Part shown: positions 22,163-34,844 of the stretch, in pieces
How the letters are laid out: every line of letters begins with the position of its first letter
Numbering within the stretch: position 1 is the stretch's first letter
Origin: Magnolia sinica
Taxonomy: Eukaryota; Streptophyta; Magnoliopsida; Magnoliales; Magnoliaceae
Assembly: GCF_029962835.1 (NCBI RefSeq)
Contig: NC_080582.1
Location: forward strand, 78,054,177-78,118,176
Direction of reading: 5' to 3'
Length of the DNA stretch: 64,000 bases
Program-made: the position numbers and the translations under genes
Notes under the pieces: generated by a model
What the model was told of the DNA's origin: nothing
What the model saw: the letters and a program-made list of their open reading frames with translations, nothing else
Databases searched by the model: none

Positions 22163-22771
22163 GAAGCGGATTGGTTTGTGTACCACACACCAGCTATATA
22201 GCTGCTGTAGGTACGTGTCGTGCGAGGACGAGCACAGACGCTCCTCGAGCTCCGAGTTATATGAACGGTTCAAAGGAGATCAAAGTTACATAGTCTCCAA
22301 AGTGATGTATTTATTATATCTTCATTGTTCATCTATTTTTAGAGATCATTTTAGAGCATTATCCAAAAAATGAATTATATCAAAAGTCACCTGAACGACA
22401 CCAGAAATAGTAGCAGAGATAATGATTTTCACCATTAAAAAACTCGTAGGGCCACCATAACGTTTATTTTTCACCAATCTGCTCATAAGGACACAAAGAT
22501 CTGAGTTAAGAGGAAAAACAAATTTCATATTAATCCAAAACTTCAGTGACCCCAAAAAAGGTTTCAATGGTAGGCAATCCCCTGCTGCTTTTTGCAGTGT
22601 GGTCCACTTGATAGTTAGATCTGTCTTTTTTTCATCTCAAGACTTAAGACGAGCTGGAAAAATGGATGGCCAGTTTGGATATAACACATACCTCGTGATC
22701 AGACCCACAACTTGCTGACGTCAATACAGCAGCTTAAGAGCTGGTGTGAGGTACACTAGTCAATCCGCTTC
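22163..22771. mobile_element. Mutator-like MITE
   Basis: Ends gaagcggattggtttgtgta and gtacactagtcaatccgcttc are inverted repeats of more than 60 bp with gaps. The left arm (cgctcctcgag; ggttcaaaggagatcaaagt) matches the right arm of the element near 43375. No target duplication found. Confidence 0.7.
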
Positions 22772-23050
22772 AAAGGTTGCGGTTGCCTGATTGGTGTGAT
22801 TATTTAACAGTCGGATATTCATAACAGTCATGTCATCTGGACGGTTGTGATCACCGATGGTGGCCCGAATATACAGCTGACGATAACTTTGGAGTTTTGA
22901 GGATCATCTGGACCGTTAATTGGGGGTTACCGAGGATATGGGGCCATGTGGCAAACATAATGGCAATCAAACAAACGTATTTTCCCAATGGCACTGGTTT
23001 TTATTGTGTGCCCTATTTGCAATTGGGCCTATCGTACGTCCGGTATATAC

Positions 23051-23572
23051 CGGACGCGGATTGCGTCTTACCCGCCCGTCTCCAACTGGGATCGGGCAGG
23101 AGCTTTGAGTGGCCACCGTGATGTATGAGGCTTATCCACACCGTCCATCCATTTTTCTATATCATTTTAGATTATGAACCCAAAAATGAGGCAGATCCAA
23201 TGGTCAAGTGGACCACACCATAGGAAGCAGAGGTGATAATGATTCTCACCGTTGAAACTTTTCTAGGGCCCCCCCTGATGTTTATCTTCCATCCAACTTA
23301 TTCATAAAGTTACATAGACCTGGACGAAGAGAAAACACTAATATCAGCTCCATCCAAAACTTCTGTGGCCCTTAATAAGTTTTCAACGGTAAGAGTTTAA
23401 TCCCCATTGTGTAGACCACTCGAGCCTTGGATCTGCCTTATTTTTGGGTTCTAAAATAATAAATAAAAAATGAATGGACGGTGTGGATTAGCCCCATACA
23501 TCAGGGTGACCACTCAAAGCTCCTGCCCGTTCCCAACTAGAGACGAGCGGCTCAGGACGCAATCCGCGTCCG
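23051..23572. mobile_element. Mutator-like MITE with near-perfect long inverted repeats
   Basis: The outer 17 bp cggacgcggattgcgtc are perfectly inverted at both ends, and similarity continues for about 100 bp (gggcaggagctttgagtggc on the left; gccactcaaagctcctgccc-like on the right). The core matches the gggccc MITE group. No target duplication recognised. Confidence 0.78.
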
Positions 23573-24090
23573 AGAAGCGCGTGTATATGATAGGAGGCCT
23601 GTTAGCACGTGTACGAGATCCTGATCATTCATCAGAGGGGGCCTGTTGTGAATGGGACATGCCTTAAAATCTGCTGATCGAACAATTCTAACCGTTCGGT
23701 CAGAGACTTTTGTAGTGATTGTGGATTCCCGATCAAACAATCGGAACCAACCATTATACGGTTAGGATCATCCCAAAGGTACCGACATGGAGAAAAACAC
23801 GATCAACAACGGCTCATTTTTGGGTAGCCATTTTTCTTGGGACAGATTTTTTATATTAGAAAATGGATATTTTGAGGGAGCGTTTGGATGCTCAATTTAA
23901 CTGAATCACAATCCATTCAGTTCAATATGGAGAAAACGACCCAGTGATGGTGGCGCCATTTTAATTCACGATTATTTACGGAGTATAAGGGTTGGGGTTG
24001 CCAATGGGCTAGGCTGGGCTGGTCCACTTCGGTCTGGGCTTGATCTGAAATACTAGATCCAAGGGCCTGGCCTAGTGGTAGACTCCTAAG
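23573..24090. other. Intergenic stretch with MITE traces
   Basis: A Tourist-like left end (gggagcgtttggatgctcaa) lies near 23876. A SINE A-box-like gcctagtggtagactc lies at about 24070-24085, immediately before the hAT-like insertion. No gene seen. Confidence 0.4.
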
Positions 24091-24669
24091 TAGAGGTGGG
24101 CACGAGACGACTCGATCGGGCTAACTCGACTCGTCCGACTCATTCAAATCAAATTCGACCCGAACCGAATGGGTGAGTCGGTCCGAACCAAGTAAGCTTC
24201 GCCCAATCCGAACTCAAACTGAGTTGAGTTGAGTTCAAGTTACCCAGTAACTCACCCCAACTCGACCTGAAACTTGATCCGGTTAAACTCGACTCGATCT
24301 AAAACCCGACTCTCTAACCCTACCCTGACCCGATCCTAACCTCTCTCTCTCTCCCTCCCTCATCCTCCTCTTCCAAGCCTAGCAACCACCCACCACCATC
24401 ACCCTCCCTCCCTCTTCCAAGCCCGGCAACCACCCACCACCATCACTCTCCTCCTCCTCCTCCTCTCTCTCCTCTCCACTTCCTCCCTCCCTCATCTCTA
24501 AATCCGACCCGGTACTTCTGACCGGATCAGACTCAGTCCAAATCGGTCCAGACCAAACCAAACTCGGATCGAGTCAAGCATGCTAGACTCAATATCGAGT
24601 CAGATCAAGTTTGGGTCAGGCCTATTTCAAAACCGGATCAAGTCCGACTCGACTCAATGCCCGGCTCTA
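24091..24669. mobile_element. Non-autonomous hAT-like element (copy 2)
   Basis: Ends tagaggtgggca and tgcccggctcta are inverted repeats, with a perfect 8-bp duplication ctcctaag (24083-24090, 24670-24677). The body is made of actcgactcg/cgagtcga-like repeats and a pyrimidine-rich middle (24340-24490). Confidence 0.88.
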
Positions 24670-25340
24670 CTCCTAAGGGTGGCAAAAGATCTGTTGGACC
24701 GGCAGCTCAACTCGAATTTAGACTTGCCCCATGGGCTGAAAATGGGCCCAGCACGTGTTGCCGACCAATTTCTAGATGGGGCTTGGGCTTATGTTATTTT
24801 AACCGGACAGTGCCTACCCCGGCCTAGCCTATGTGTATGCTTTTATTCTACATATGGTCCGCTAATAACCCAATTAAAAAATCAAATCAATCTTTTAAAA
24901 AATAAAAATCCAACAAAATCCAAATTGGGCATTCGCAGTCTAATTTCAATTGATGGTCTTACAAGTGCATAATTCTTAGCACATATGTATCAACGGCTAC
25001 GATTTCTTAGTTGTTAGAGACAGAAGTAAAGAATGTGATCGACCGGGTCCCATAAAATCTTCTTTTCAGGGAATGGGCCAGACCCAACTTATCAAGAGCT
25101 ATTGTCAATGACCTCGATGCTACCACTCGTGCGGTATATGGCATCTGACCCGTCCATCACAATCAGTGACCCTGCATGTGGCATCCAACGGCCCCACTGG
25201 ATGGACTGTATGCTCAACAAACAACAGTGGACCCCACACCCAACCAGTCGAGTGTAGGACATTCTCACAGGATGGTTTGATTACTCTGGTAATTAAGATT
25301 GTCTGGCTAGCAGATTAAAGGCATTTGAAATCTCGTGTGC
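24670..25340. other. Unassigned intergenic stretch
   Basis: No coding or RNA gene recognised. Confidence 0.35.
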
Positions 25341-25512
25341 TTGTGGTAGACTCACAAGAGTTTCAACACAGAGGTCACGGTTCCAGTACCCATTGTGGTG
25401 TGTGATGCTTGTGGTAGCCTCACAAGAGTTGCAACACAGAGGTCATGGTTCCAGTACCCATTGTGGTGTGTGGGCGTGAGTGTGTGAATAATAATAATAA
25501 TAATAATAATAT
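25341..25512 (+). mobile_element. SINE with an internally duplicated head
   Basis: Two tandem units of about 69 bp, each starting cttgtggtag, hold A-box-like (gtggtagactc) and B-box-like (ggtcacggttccagtaccc) motifs. The family tail tgtgggcgtgagtgtgtga and an (aat)n run follow. Confidence 0.7.
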
Positions 25513-25659
25513 GATATCAGTGTGAAATTTTCATAAGTAAAAGAATATTGAAATAATATTTTATATTGTTATCTTTGTATATATTTGTTTTTTTTTTCAA
25601 TTAAAAATACTTGTGTATTGCTAAATGACATTAATATTTTGTTTTAGGCTTAAATAAAA

Positions 25660-25662
<3 letters not shown>

Positions 25663-25694
<32 letters not shown>
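25663..25694. repeat. (TA)n microsatellite
   Basis: Uninterrupted ta repeat. Confidence 0.95.
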
Positions 25695-25698
<4 letters not shown>

Positions 25699-26008
25699 TT
25701 TTTAATATTTTTTTCCCGTGATTTTTCTTTCATACATAATAAGTATTAATTTATAATATTGGTCACAACCGATAAACGGCGAGTATCATCCATGCTCCCA
25801 CCTCGACTGTGTTTCCGTTTTCATGCCAATATTTAAATCCATGCTCCCACTGTTTCCATTTTCATGTACCCCAAAATGACAGGCATCAAGGAGATCCATC
25901 ATGTCCGTTAAAATGCTCCTCCCTGACTTGGGATTTGGGCATGACATTGTCATCTAGCCATCCCACCGTAACATGGCATGAACTAGGTTCGGGTCAGGTC
26001 CAGCTCCA
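25695..26008. other. Unassigned intergenic stretch
   Basis: No gene or repeat ends recognised. The motif catgctcccac occurs twice (about 25791 and 25840). Confidence 0.35.
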
Positions 26009-26105
26009 TGGTTCGGTAGTGGACAGACTCTGTTTCAACACTGAGATAATGGGATCAAATACCTATGTGGTGTGGGTATGAGTGTGTTAAACAACGCAAA
26101 AAAAA
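26009..26105 (+). mobile_element. SINE copy
   Basis: Family features in order: ggtagtggacagactc (A-box-like), gtttcaacactgag, a decayed B box near ggatcaaatacc, the tail tgtggtgtgggtatgagtgtg and an A-rich end. Confidence 0.6.
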
Positions 26106-26540
26106 GCAAGCTTCAGGCCTATTGAGGGTGAAATGTAGCTTGAGAATCCCAAAATCTCACCTAAATTCAAACCATCCATTCAACACCGGTCTCCAACTAA
26201 ATGGTCAGGATCCACCCATTGGTATGATCTCTGGGCTAAGATCCATCCACAATCAAGCCCATGATTTGGGGGTCCCTGATTGGCACATATGTATACTGCA
26301 TATAGTGGAGATCTTGTAGTGCCCTTAGTGACGGCCTATGGCCAGATCTCAACTTCTCCTGTGCTGCTGTGAATGTCTGATGTAACTTCCTTGGATTCAT
26401 GTCTGAAATTACTGAAATGGGTTGTATTCGTTATTTCAATGGAAGAAAGACGGGGACAGAAAAAAATAACCGTACCTCAAAATGCCTATTGCTCGGAACA
26501 TTTAAGCAAAAGCTCGGCCCGTAGTTGGTGAGCCATGGGT
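26106..26540. other. 3' flank of the MGDG synthase gene
   Basis: Downstream of the minus-strand stop codon. It should contain the 3' UTR. No clear polyadenylation signal can be fixed. Confidence 0.4.
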
Positions 26541-26780
26541 TTAAGTTGTACAAGAATATTGGGGTAAAAGAACGCTTCTTTGTCTCACCAGTTCATGAAG
26601 ATCATGAACGATTTTAAAAACTGCATCCGGTCGGGCATGCTTCAGTGCATTCTGAGACATGACTTTGAGCTCATCGGATTTCGGACCAAACCATTGAGCG
26701 ACGATGTTTGCTATCTCTTTCGGAGACTTTGAGAACTTCCCGCATCCATTTTCCACCACGTAGGGGACATTACCAACTTC
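26541..26780 (-). CDS. MGD1: MGD1 exon 8
   Basis: Acceptor ttacag|GAAGTTGGT. It encodes [20 protein letters not shown] through [15 protein letters not shown] and the stop, the conserved C-terminus. Confidence 0.95.
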   Translation of the reverse strand, partial: EVGNVPYVVENGCGKFSKSPKEIANIVAQWFGPKSDELKVMSQNALKHARPDAVFKIVHDLHELVRQRSVLLPQYSCTT

Positions 26781-27302
26781 CTGTAACAGACGTAAATCAC
26801 AATAATGAGAACATGTCATCGGATGAACGCTGTGATGGCTGCAGTGGTGAGGATGGGATTTTGAAATTTCACTCTTCCAGCAGCATGTGTGCAAGATCTG
26901 TGCAATTCTAAAGGTGGGTCCCGCTGCAAGGCCCGAAAATCAGGCTGATCTGGCAGCAGGTGGGCCAGAAGTATACAATGAGTGCACTGTTGTTTCTTTG
27001 GCCAACCTCTCTGAACCACACTTTTTTATACATGTGGCCTGGGTGATGACTAGAGCTTGATTTTGGACCGTGGGACATAATATCGCAGGCCACTAGATGA
27101 GCAACCATGGTGTGCCGTAAAGGCCGTTACATGCCGCCGTTACACATTACGAGGTCATAAAGGTCATAACGGCCGTTATGAAAAAAAATGACCTATAAAG
27201 GCCATTACGGCATCCGTAACGCCCCCCTAAAAGGCCGTAATGGGTCCATTGTGGAGCCAATACAGGTTTTCGGGTTTTTCTTTCAATTTTAAAAAATAAT
27301 AA

Positions 27303-27345
<43 letters not shown>

Positions 27346-30245
27346 ATAATGGTTGTTATGCCCCTGTAACGGCTGTTACACCCCATATCATAAAGGTAAT
27401 GGTAGTGGCCGTTATGACCACCGTTACCATTACGGAAATACCTTGTGAGCGACCTTACACTCACACATAGCGTGACATTAGCATGTATGGGTGATTTTAA
27501 TAAAAAAGGAATCATCCTGTAGCATTGACACTACCATAACTTGGTGTCAAGTAGGATGGGGCCCACCGTGTTGCATGCATAACAACCCCAGCCATCAGGT
27601 GCACCCTCAAAAGTTTGACCTAGAGCCCAAAAAATCAGTCCAATCCAAAAATCAGGTGGGCCGCCCCACATGGAACAGTCAGGAGGTGACACCCACCCAT
27701 TAAAATCTTCTAGAATGTCTGTAGGGCCCACGGTGGTTTGTACATGCCATCCAACCCATACATCAGACGCTCCCCACTAGGATGGACCTCCCAAAACTTG
27801 GGTAGGCCACATCACATGGATATAGAGGTTTTAGGCACAATTTCACATTCTTCCCTATGGCGTGGCCCACCTGAGTTCTAGATTGGCATGATTTTTGGTG
27901 CATACAGGGTTCATACATCATGGTGGGGCCCAAACAGCTCAAAGCCTGCCTACACTTTGGGATCATTCTCATATAAATCTATTGTTTTTTACTCAAACAG
28001 CAGGTGATGCATCAGACATGAACAGTGTCTCAAGGCATTGACTCCATAGAAGTGGGCCCGTAGTTCGGTGATCCAGACCATTGATCTGATGGGCCCCACT
28101 GCAGCTGGGGGTGCCCCAGCAGTCTGTCAGATTGAAAGATCCCAGCATTCCAGGTGCAACATTTCAACCAAGACAGATCTTGAGTGTTTAAACCTAGCTC
28201 TCTTATTTTTTTCTTTTTTTTCTTTTTTATATTATTTTAACACACGCACACAAACCACCACACACGCACGCCGTAGTGGAATTTCACCACCAATGGGTAC
28301 TCGAACCCTCAACCAGGTGTTGAAACTCCTGAGAGTCTACCACCGGAGTTTAAACCTAGCTCTTAACTAAACATAACTGACAAAAATACAACTGCAGAAA
28401 CCAATCATACCTGCCCGGCAATGTAGTCATTAAGAATTATAGGAAGGCCCCGGATCATGGCTTCTGCAATAGTCCCAGGCCCCGCCTGCAAATGTCAATT
28501 CACCTTGCATGATAAACTATACATGCTGACGCACTAAAAGTTATCAACACCTTCATGAGAAACTTACCTTTGTTATAATGCAATCACATGCACCCATGCA
28601 TTCTTCCATTTTAGTAACGAATCCCTTCACCTGAAAATTCAAAGTACGAATTCTTCCATAAGGAGATTGAAAGTTCCAAGTACATTGATGTGAAAAGGAG
28701 CTCCACAATAAATCTAAACTGAAGAGGACAGTAAATGTTGTGTCGAAAATATGTGCTAAGGTGCATGGAGTATAGCATGTGAGTAGTGTTGGTGAGAATC
28801 TAATGGTGGGGCCCCGTGATTTTGCGGCACCAACCACTCACGCATGACCATTCATGTTTATGCCCAGCAACTACCCCTCATGACCATAGATTGACACCTC
28901 AGACTCGGTCAAAATCAGTTCAATTAGAGGTGCAACTCGGGTGGATCGGGTTGGGTTGAGGGTCAACCTGACCCTAATCTGACCTTAAGAGGACCCAACC
29001 CGCAAACTGACCTGACCCGAATTACAACCCGAGGTTTTCAATGAACCCAAGCTGAATTCCTCCATACTCAACCGTAAATTGACCAGACACCTAACCCAAA
29101 TACATATGATTATTCTGAATCCGACCTAACCCGACTCGAATTCACTCAACCCATACCCAACCTGATTTAAATCTAGTTGGAGTTTGCCAACCCTAATACA
29201 AACCAAGGACCCTAACAACCCAACCCAACCCAAATTCGGGTTGGGTCAGTCAGGTTTGGGTTGACCTAAATCCAAGTTGCAGCCCTACATTCGATTCGAC
29301 ACCCCAAGTACGACTTTGGTGAGCCACTACTCCTTGGACCCAAACGAGTGGGAATGGGTTGCCAAGTCTGAAGACCATTCTCATGATGCATGTTTGCTTG
29401 TTCTTTCAAGCTTGTGTGTAATAATTTGGCTAGGGGAAAAATTACCAGGTGGACCTGAGCTAGCATGTGAGTGGTGTTAGTATGAGCCTTTGCCATTGAC
29501 GGTCCCCAGAGCCCCAATAAAAGAGGAAGTTGATCTCTAATGGGAAGACAACCGTATAACTTTTTCCAATCTACCATTTAAAAGATGACACCAAATTAGT
29601 GGGAGGAATCCTAAAATGATGACGAATCTAAATAAAAAAGAAGGGAAAATATTGTTTGGAAAACTAAGTTTGATATAGAAGTAATACCATGCATTTACTA
29701 GATGCAAAGCTTGCTAATACTTATGCAAGTATTGAACACAACCAGTGTTGTTAATTACGACCGCATATTCGCATATGTGAATTACCATATGCATATCACA
29801 TATGCCATGATGGCATATGCAATCGCATATCACATATGCTAAATGTGAGAGGATATGTGATCGCATATCTGCCAACTATTGGCACATTATACACACACAC
29901 ACACAAATTTGAACTGGTAAGTAGTGTAACTAAGTTGTAACTTGTACCTTGTAAGTCGTATTAGTGTTATAGTGTATAAATAATAGACATTAAGATGTAA
30001 CTTCGAATTTGTATTTGTACGGTAAATAGCTCATTGATTGTTTTGTTACTTAACCATATTGTTGAATGTTGAATTTGATGTACTTCATTCATTTTTCTCA
30101 CAAGTCACAAACTAATTTTATATATGTAAAATTACTATATTAGTTATCTATTAACTTAGGGAAGTTTCCCCAAAGTTCTTATATTTTTCTACATCATCTT
30201 TTTCAATTTTTCCCCTTATTTTTTGTTTAAAAATAAAATAAAATT

Positions 30246-30294
<49 letters not shown>

Positions 30295-31229
30295 ACCGCA
30301 TATGCGATTGTGTGATCGCACATGCGTACAGGCATATGCAATCGCACAGAACCCCATATGCGTTTTGACAACATTGAACATAACCTAGATTAAGAAGTTC
30401 AATAATCCTATTATACAAATTCCAACTAATATATCCTTCTTGTCTCCTTTCAAAAAAAAAATCCAACTAATGGAAGTTCTAGAAAATTCCAAAGGCTACA
30501 TTTGGATGCACCAGTTACTTAAACTGCAATTATTATTATTATTTGAAAGAAGACAATTTATTAATAAAAGCGGAAAGCTCAATAATAAAAGAACAATTAC
30601 AACCCAGCTAGGAACGACCAATCATTTGAACTGCAACAATTAGTCTGATAAAATAGTATTAACCAAATTGCAATTTCCTTCCATAGCAATTACAGTGAGA
30701 ATCCGCACAATGAATGTGTATGTTACTGCAATTTGAGTTCTACTATCTCATTATGAAACTAGGGAACATCAATAATTTTTGTCAATTCCTCTTGATTAGT
30801 ATTAACATAAGCGATTACGCCATTGCATATGCCATTTTGGACCACTGGACCGCATATGCCATGGTGGCAAATGTGGTTATTGTGCCATTGGGGCTTATGT
30901 GGTTGCACAAATAAGTATGTGACCGCATGGTTATGCAATTATGCCATTGAATGCAGTATGCAATGGCATAACCTCTTCTTTTTTTTTACACACACTCACG
31001 CACTCACACCCCCACACGCTCTCGCGCACTCGCATCACAAGGGATGCTCGAACCCGTGACCTCGTGTTGAAACTCCAGAGAGTCTACCACTGAGGTACGG
31101 CAACAGGTGCCAATGGCATAACCTCCCAACAATTAGATTTCTGACAATTGGGACTTCTTTTTCTTCATTTCACTTTTTGCACATAAATAGGCACTCCCAC
31201 ATCCCTACTTTCCCCACTTTTTTACTCTG

Positions 31230-31279
<50 letters not shown>

Positions 31280-33039
31280 TTATTAAAATGACATCAATAA
31301 AATATATATGTTTTACACATTTTTTAGTACAAGCATTCATTTTAGTTGTTAGTTGACTTGTTATCGTCTAATAGTCTTGTTATCATCTAATAGTCTAACA
31401 AAACTATATAAAAAATAAATAAATAATAAAATAAAAACAATTCCCTACACTTGTAGTATTTTTACATAATTTTTCATTTTCTATTTTTTCCCAAAAAAAA
31501 ATGTTTGGAGGGCTGTGCGATCTCATATGCGATTATGCCATCATATAAGCACACAGCTCCCTCGGATCGCACGGGACCTCTTATGCCATTTGACAACATT
31601 GCTCTTGATTAAACCAAGCATTCGCAATTCAATTTACTTGTGCATCCAAACAGAGCCTAAAAGATTTTTTTTGCAGATGTACACATACACAGTCACGTTG
31701 AGAGGTTCCTTCAATCCCTATGCAACTTGTACAAAATGAGAACTAAAGATATCCAGAGTATTTTTTGGTAACAAGTAAAAGTAAGAGCACATGCCATTTT
31801 TAATACATCTAAAGCTATCTGATGGAGCCAAAGTGAGCCCACTCATGAATATTGCGGGGTGTAACAAGTCGAAGAGGAAGTACCTAAAAAATGGCAGTTG
31901 AACAGACCCCAGAATCCAGATGATGATATCATAATGAGTCACTGATTCAAGACATGCCCAATCACCAAAATAGGAAGCCAACAAAATTAAAAAGAGCAGG
32001 CCCTCAAACCTGTGCACAGCCTGATCGTCAGATTTGATCACTTTCTGGGCCCCATATTTACGACCAAGTCTCCATAAATAAGGTTTACATCATTTGGTGG
32101 GCCCTACATGTGATCACGGACACCTGTTTTTAGACTTAATCCGAACCATAGGCATAAAGTTCATAACAGTAAGTAATGTGTCCCTTCCTTATTTTATTGC
32201 TTTATTTAATTGGGCAGCTAGTGGTTAGATTATCTCCTTCTATTACCAACTCTAGCAATTTTAGCAACAATCCTAATTCACCTTGGATCCTTGCTTCGAT
32301 TGAATTCGCCTACATAGAGGCCATGGGTATGGAAGACAAGAAACTCAATTAAAAGAGACTCTTATAGAATTTTAGAGGTGAGACTCCTTAAGTTTATGCT
32401 TTTTTTGTGGTGAGGCACAAAATCTAGTTTAGGCTTGCTTTGGGTGAGACACAAAATCTATCCCCTCAGCAACCAAGCATTCAAAACCATTCAAATCTTA
32501 GCAGTCCCCTCCAAAAACCTTCGAGTTTGAGTTTACATAGGAGTTGATTTTCTATTTAAAGAAGACTTAGGCTGTGTTTGAAAGTTACTATTTGGATTGA
32601 GTAGAATAGCCATTGTGCTCCATTGGCTCTTTGTGGTTTTGAGCCAGTTTGATGGGCTTTCGCCATTCCACTCAATGGGGAATGGGGTTTCTGCACTTCC
32701 AAACAAACTCAATTTCAAACATGAAGATAACACTGGTTAAATCGAGCATAAGGGAAATTTGAGCCCTATTCCAAGCAAAGCCCATTTCCTTTTCTTTTTC
32801 TTTTTTTCTTTTTTTATTCTAGGCATCTATTGAGAAAACATCAAAGATGAAAAGTATTCCCAAGAATGTGTGTGTGTGTGTGTGTGTTCCAAAGACACTC
32901 TCAGCTTAACCCCTCCTTCAACACATCAATGATACAATTTGCATCTCTTCATGCATATGTTTGGACTAGAGACAAGAACAAGGATCTCATTAGAAACAAA
33001 CTCGGTTCCCAATCCTAGGAATTTGCCGAAGCAGCCCAT

Positions 33040-33070
<31 letters not shown>

Positions 33071-34791
33071 CGCGAGACAGTCTCTCAGCTTACCTCCTCC
33101 TCCAACACATCAATGATACCATTTGTATCTCTTCATATGTTTGGACTAGAGGCAAAAACACGGATCTCATTGGAAACAAACTCCCAGAATCACAGATAGA
33201 AAGTATTTCCGAGACAGAATCTCTCAGCTTACCCCCTCTTCATGCATATGTTTGGACTGGACACAAGAAAATGGATCTCATCAGAAACAAACTCAGTTTC
33301 CAATCCTAGGAATTCTCAGCTTACCCACTCCTTCAACACATCAATAATACCATTTGCATCTCTTCATAAATATGTTTGGACTAGAGACAAGAAGATGGAC
33401 ACATTAGAAACAAACTCAGTTCCCAATACTAAGAATTTGCTGAAGCAGCCCATGAAATGAAATTTTCAGAATCACTTTCAAGAATAAGCGGGCCTGAAAA
33501 GTTCTTTAGGAAAATTCTCAACTATTACCTAAGATCCTCGCTTCAGCTTCACAAGTGTCCCCTGAAACGAAGTGCCTAAGGACATATGCGTGATCCCCAT
33601 ATCATCTCCACAATGTCTCCAATGAACTACAAGGATGGGCTTTTGCATCTATCAAAGATTCAAAGGTTCAGTACTGGGGACAAAGTCTAGTTATTGAGTT
33701 TGTTTGTAACTAGAGGATTCAGAGGACCAAAGTCGGGGAAAACTAGCTAGTATAGGATTGTTTCCACTTCCAACTAGGGAAGCTTGATTACGATTCTGAA
33801 AGAGAGAGCTTGGGTTTCTTCGGACCATATGTACTTGGGTTATGGATGGGAAATTTTTGTCCTTTATGCTATTTGCATAGACTTCTGAATATTGAACAAC
33901 TGGGAAAATCATCAGTTATTGCAACAATTTTGCTTGAAGTTCCATATATTCTTCTTTGATTACTGATTACGATTTCCCCATATCACTATCTAGTGGAAAC
34001 TCTCTCTCTCAACACCATATGATGGAAAATATCATAGATTCATTAATAAGTATAGAAATGTCAAACCAAACTGAATCAGCAAATATCTTGGGCCCAAATA
34101 CAAGGGTAGCTCATGTACCTGAACCGGAATCTTCCAGTTGATGGACGATAATCTACTGGCAAGTTTCTTATTCCGACCGCAAATTACAAGGATTTGACCA
34201 ATCGGCTCCCCCAGATTCTCATCATATAATAAATTTCCAAGAGCCCGAGCAGTAGCCTCAATGGGGCCCATGCCTTCCCCTCCTCCCATCAGTAAAACCG
34301 CAGGTAGATCCTCATCCATTCCCAACTCCCTCCTTAATTCATCCTATTTACAGAAGATGAAAATATTCTTATTCGCATTAATGCCAAGAAATTTAATCAA
34401 GAAAAGTGGCATTAATAACCATACAATAGAGGACATAAACATAGAAAATGATAGATGACAAAAGCATCAAAGCTATATATTTAAAATAATTTTAAGAAAA
34501 AAAAAAAAAAACAAAACAACAATATGGTATCCAAGTAACTAACCTTTGGCCGAACAGGTTTAACAAAAGAAGGCCGCACCGGAAGACCATAGACCTTTAT
34601 TTGGGAAGGCTGCAGTCCAGCTTTGGCTGCCCTTTTTGCCACCTCGGCTGTAGGGCAATAGCATCTTGTTACAAGCTTATGAAACCTGAACAGTGAACGC
34701 AAAAGCAGGAAAGATGTTTACTACTCTAAAACAGTGCAAGCTAAAAGAAGAAGAAGAAGAAGAAGAAAAGGAATAGGTCCATCTGAGAGGA

Positions 34792-34844
<53 letters not shown>

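Larger units (their letters stand above)
30797..31601. mobile_element. hAT-like MITE with catatgcg arrays (copy 3), itself interrupted by a SINE
   Basis: A perfect 8-bp duplication ctcttgat flanks it (30789-30796, 31602-31609). Right end tttgacaacattg matches copies 1 and 2; the left end is more decayed. Contains gcatatgccatggtgg-type arrays. Confidence 0.8.
30494..31657. mobile_element. Tourist-like MITE carrying two nested insertions
   Basis: Left end ggctacatttggatgcacca and right end tgcatccaaacagagcc are inverted repeats, with further similarity inwards (aactgcaat / attcgcaatt). Removing the inner insertion (30797-31601) leaves about 350 bp, a usual MITE size. A relative occurs near 38651. 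Confidence 0.7.

Noticed and set aside
28186-28363. tRNA gene suggested by A- and B-box-like motifs
   Set aside because: No cloverleaf with acceptor stem; T-rich end and target duplications show a SINE.
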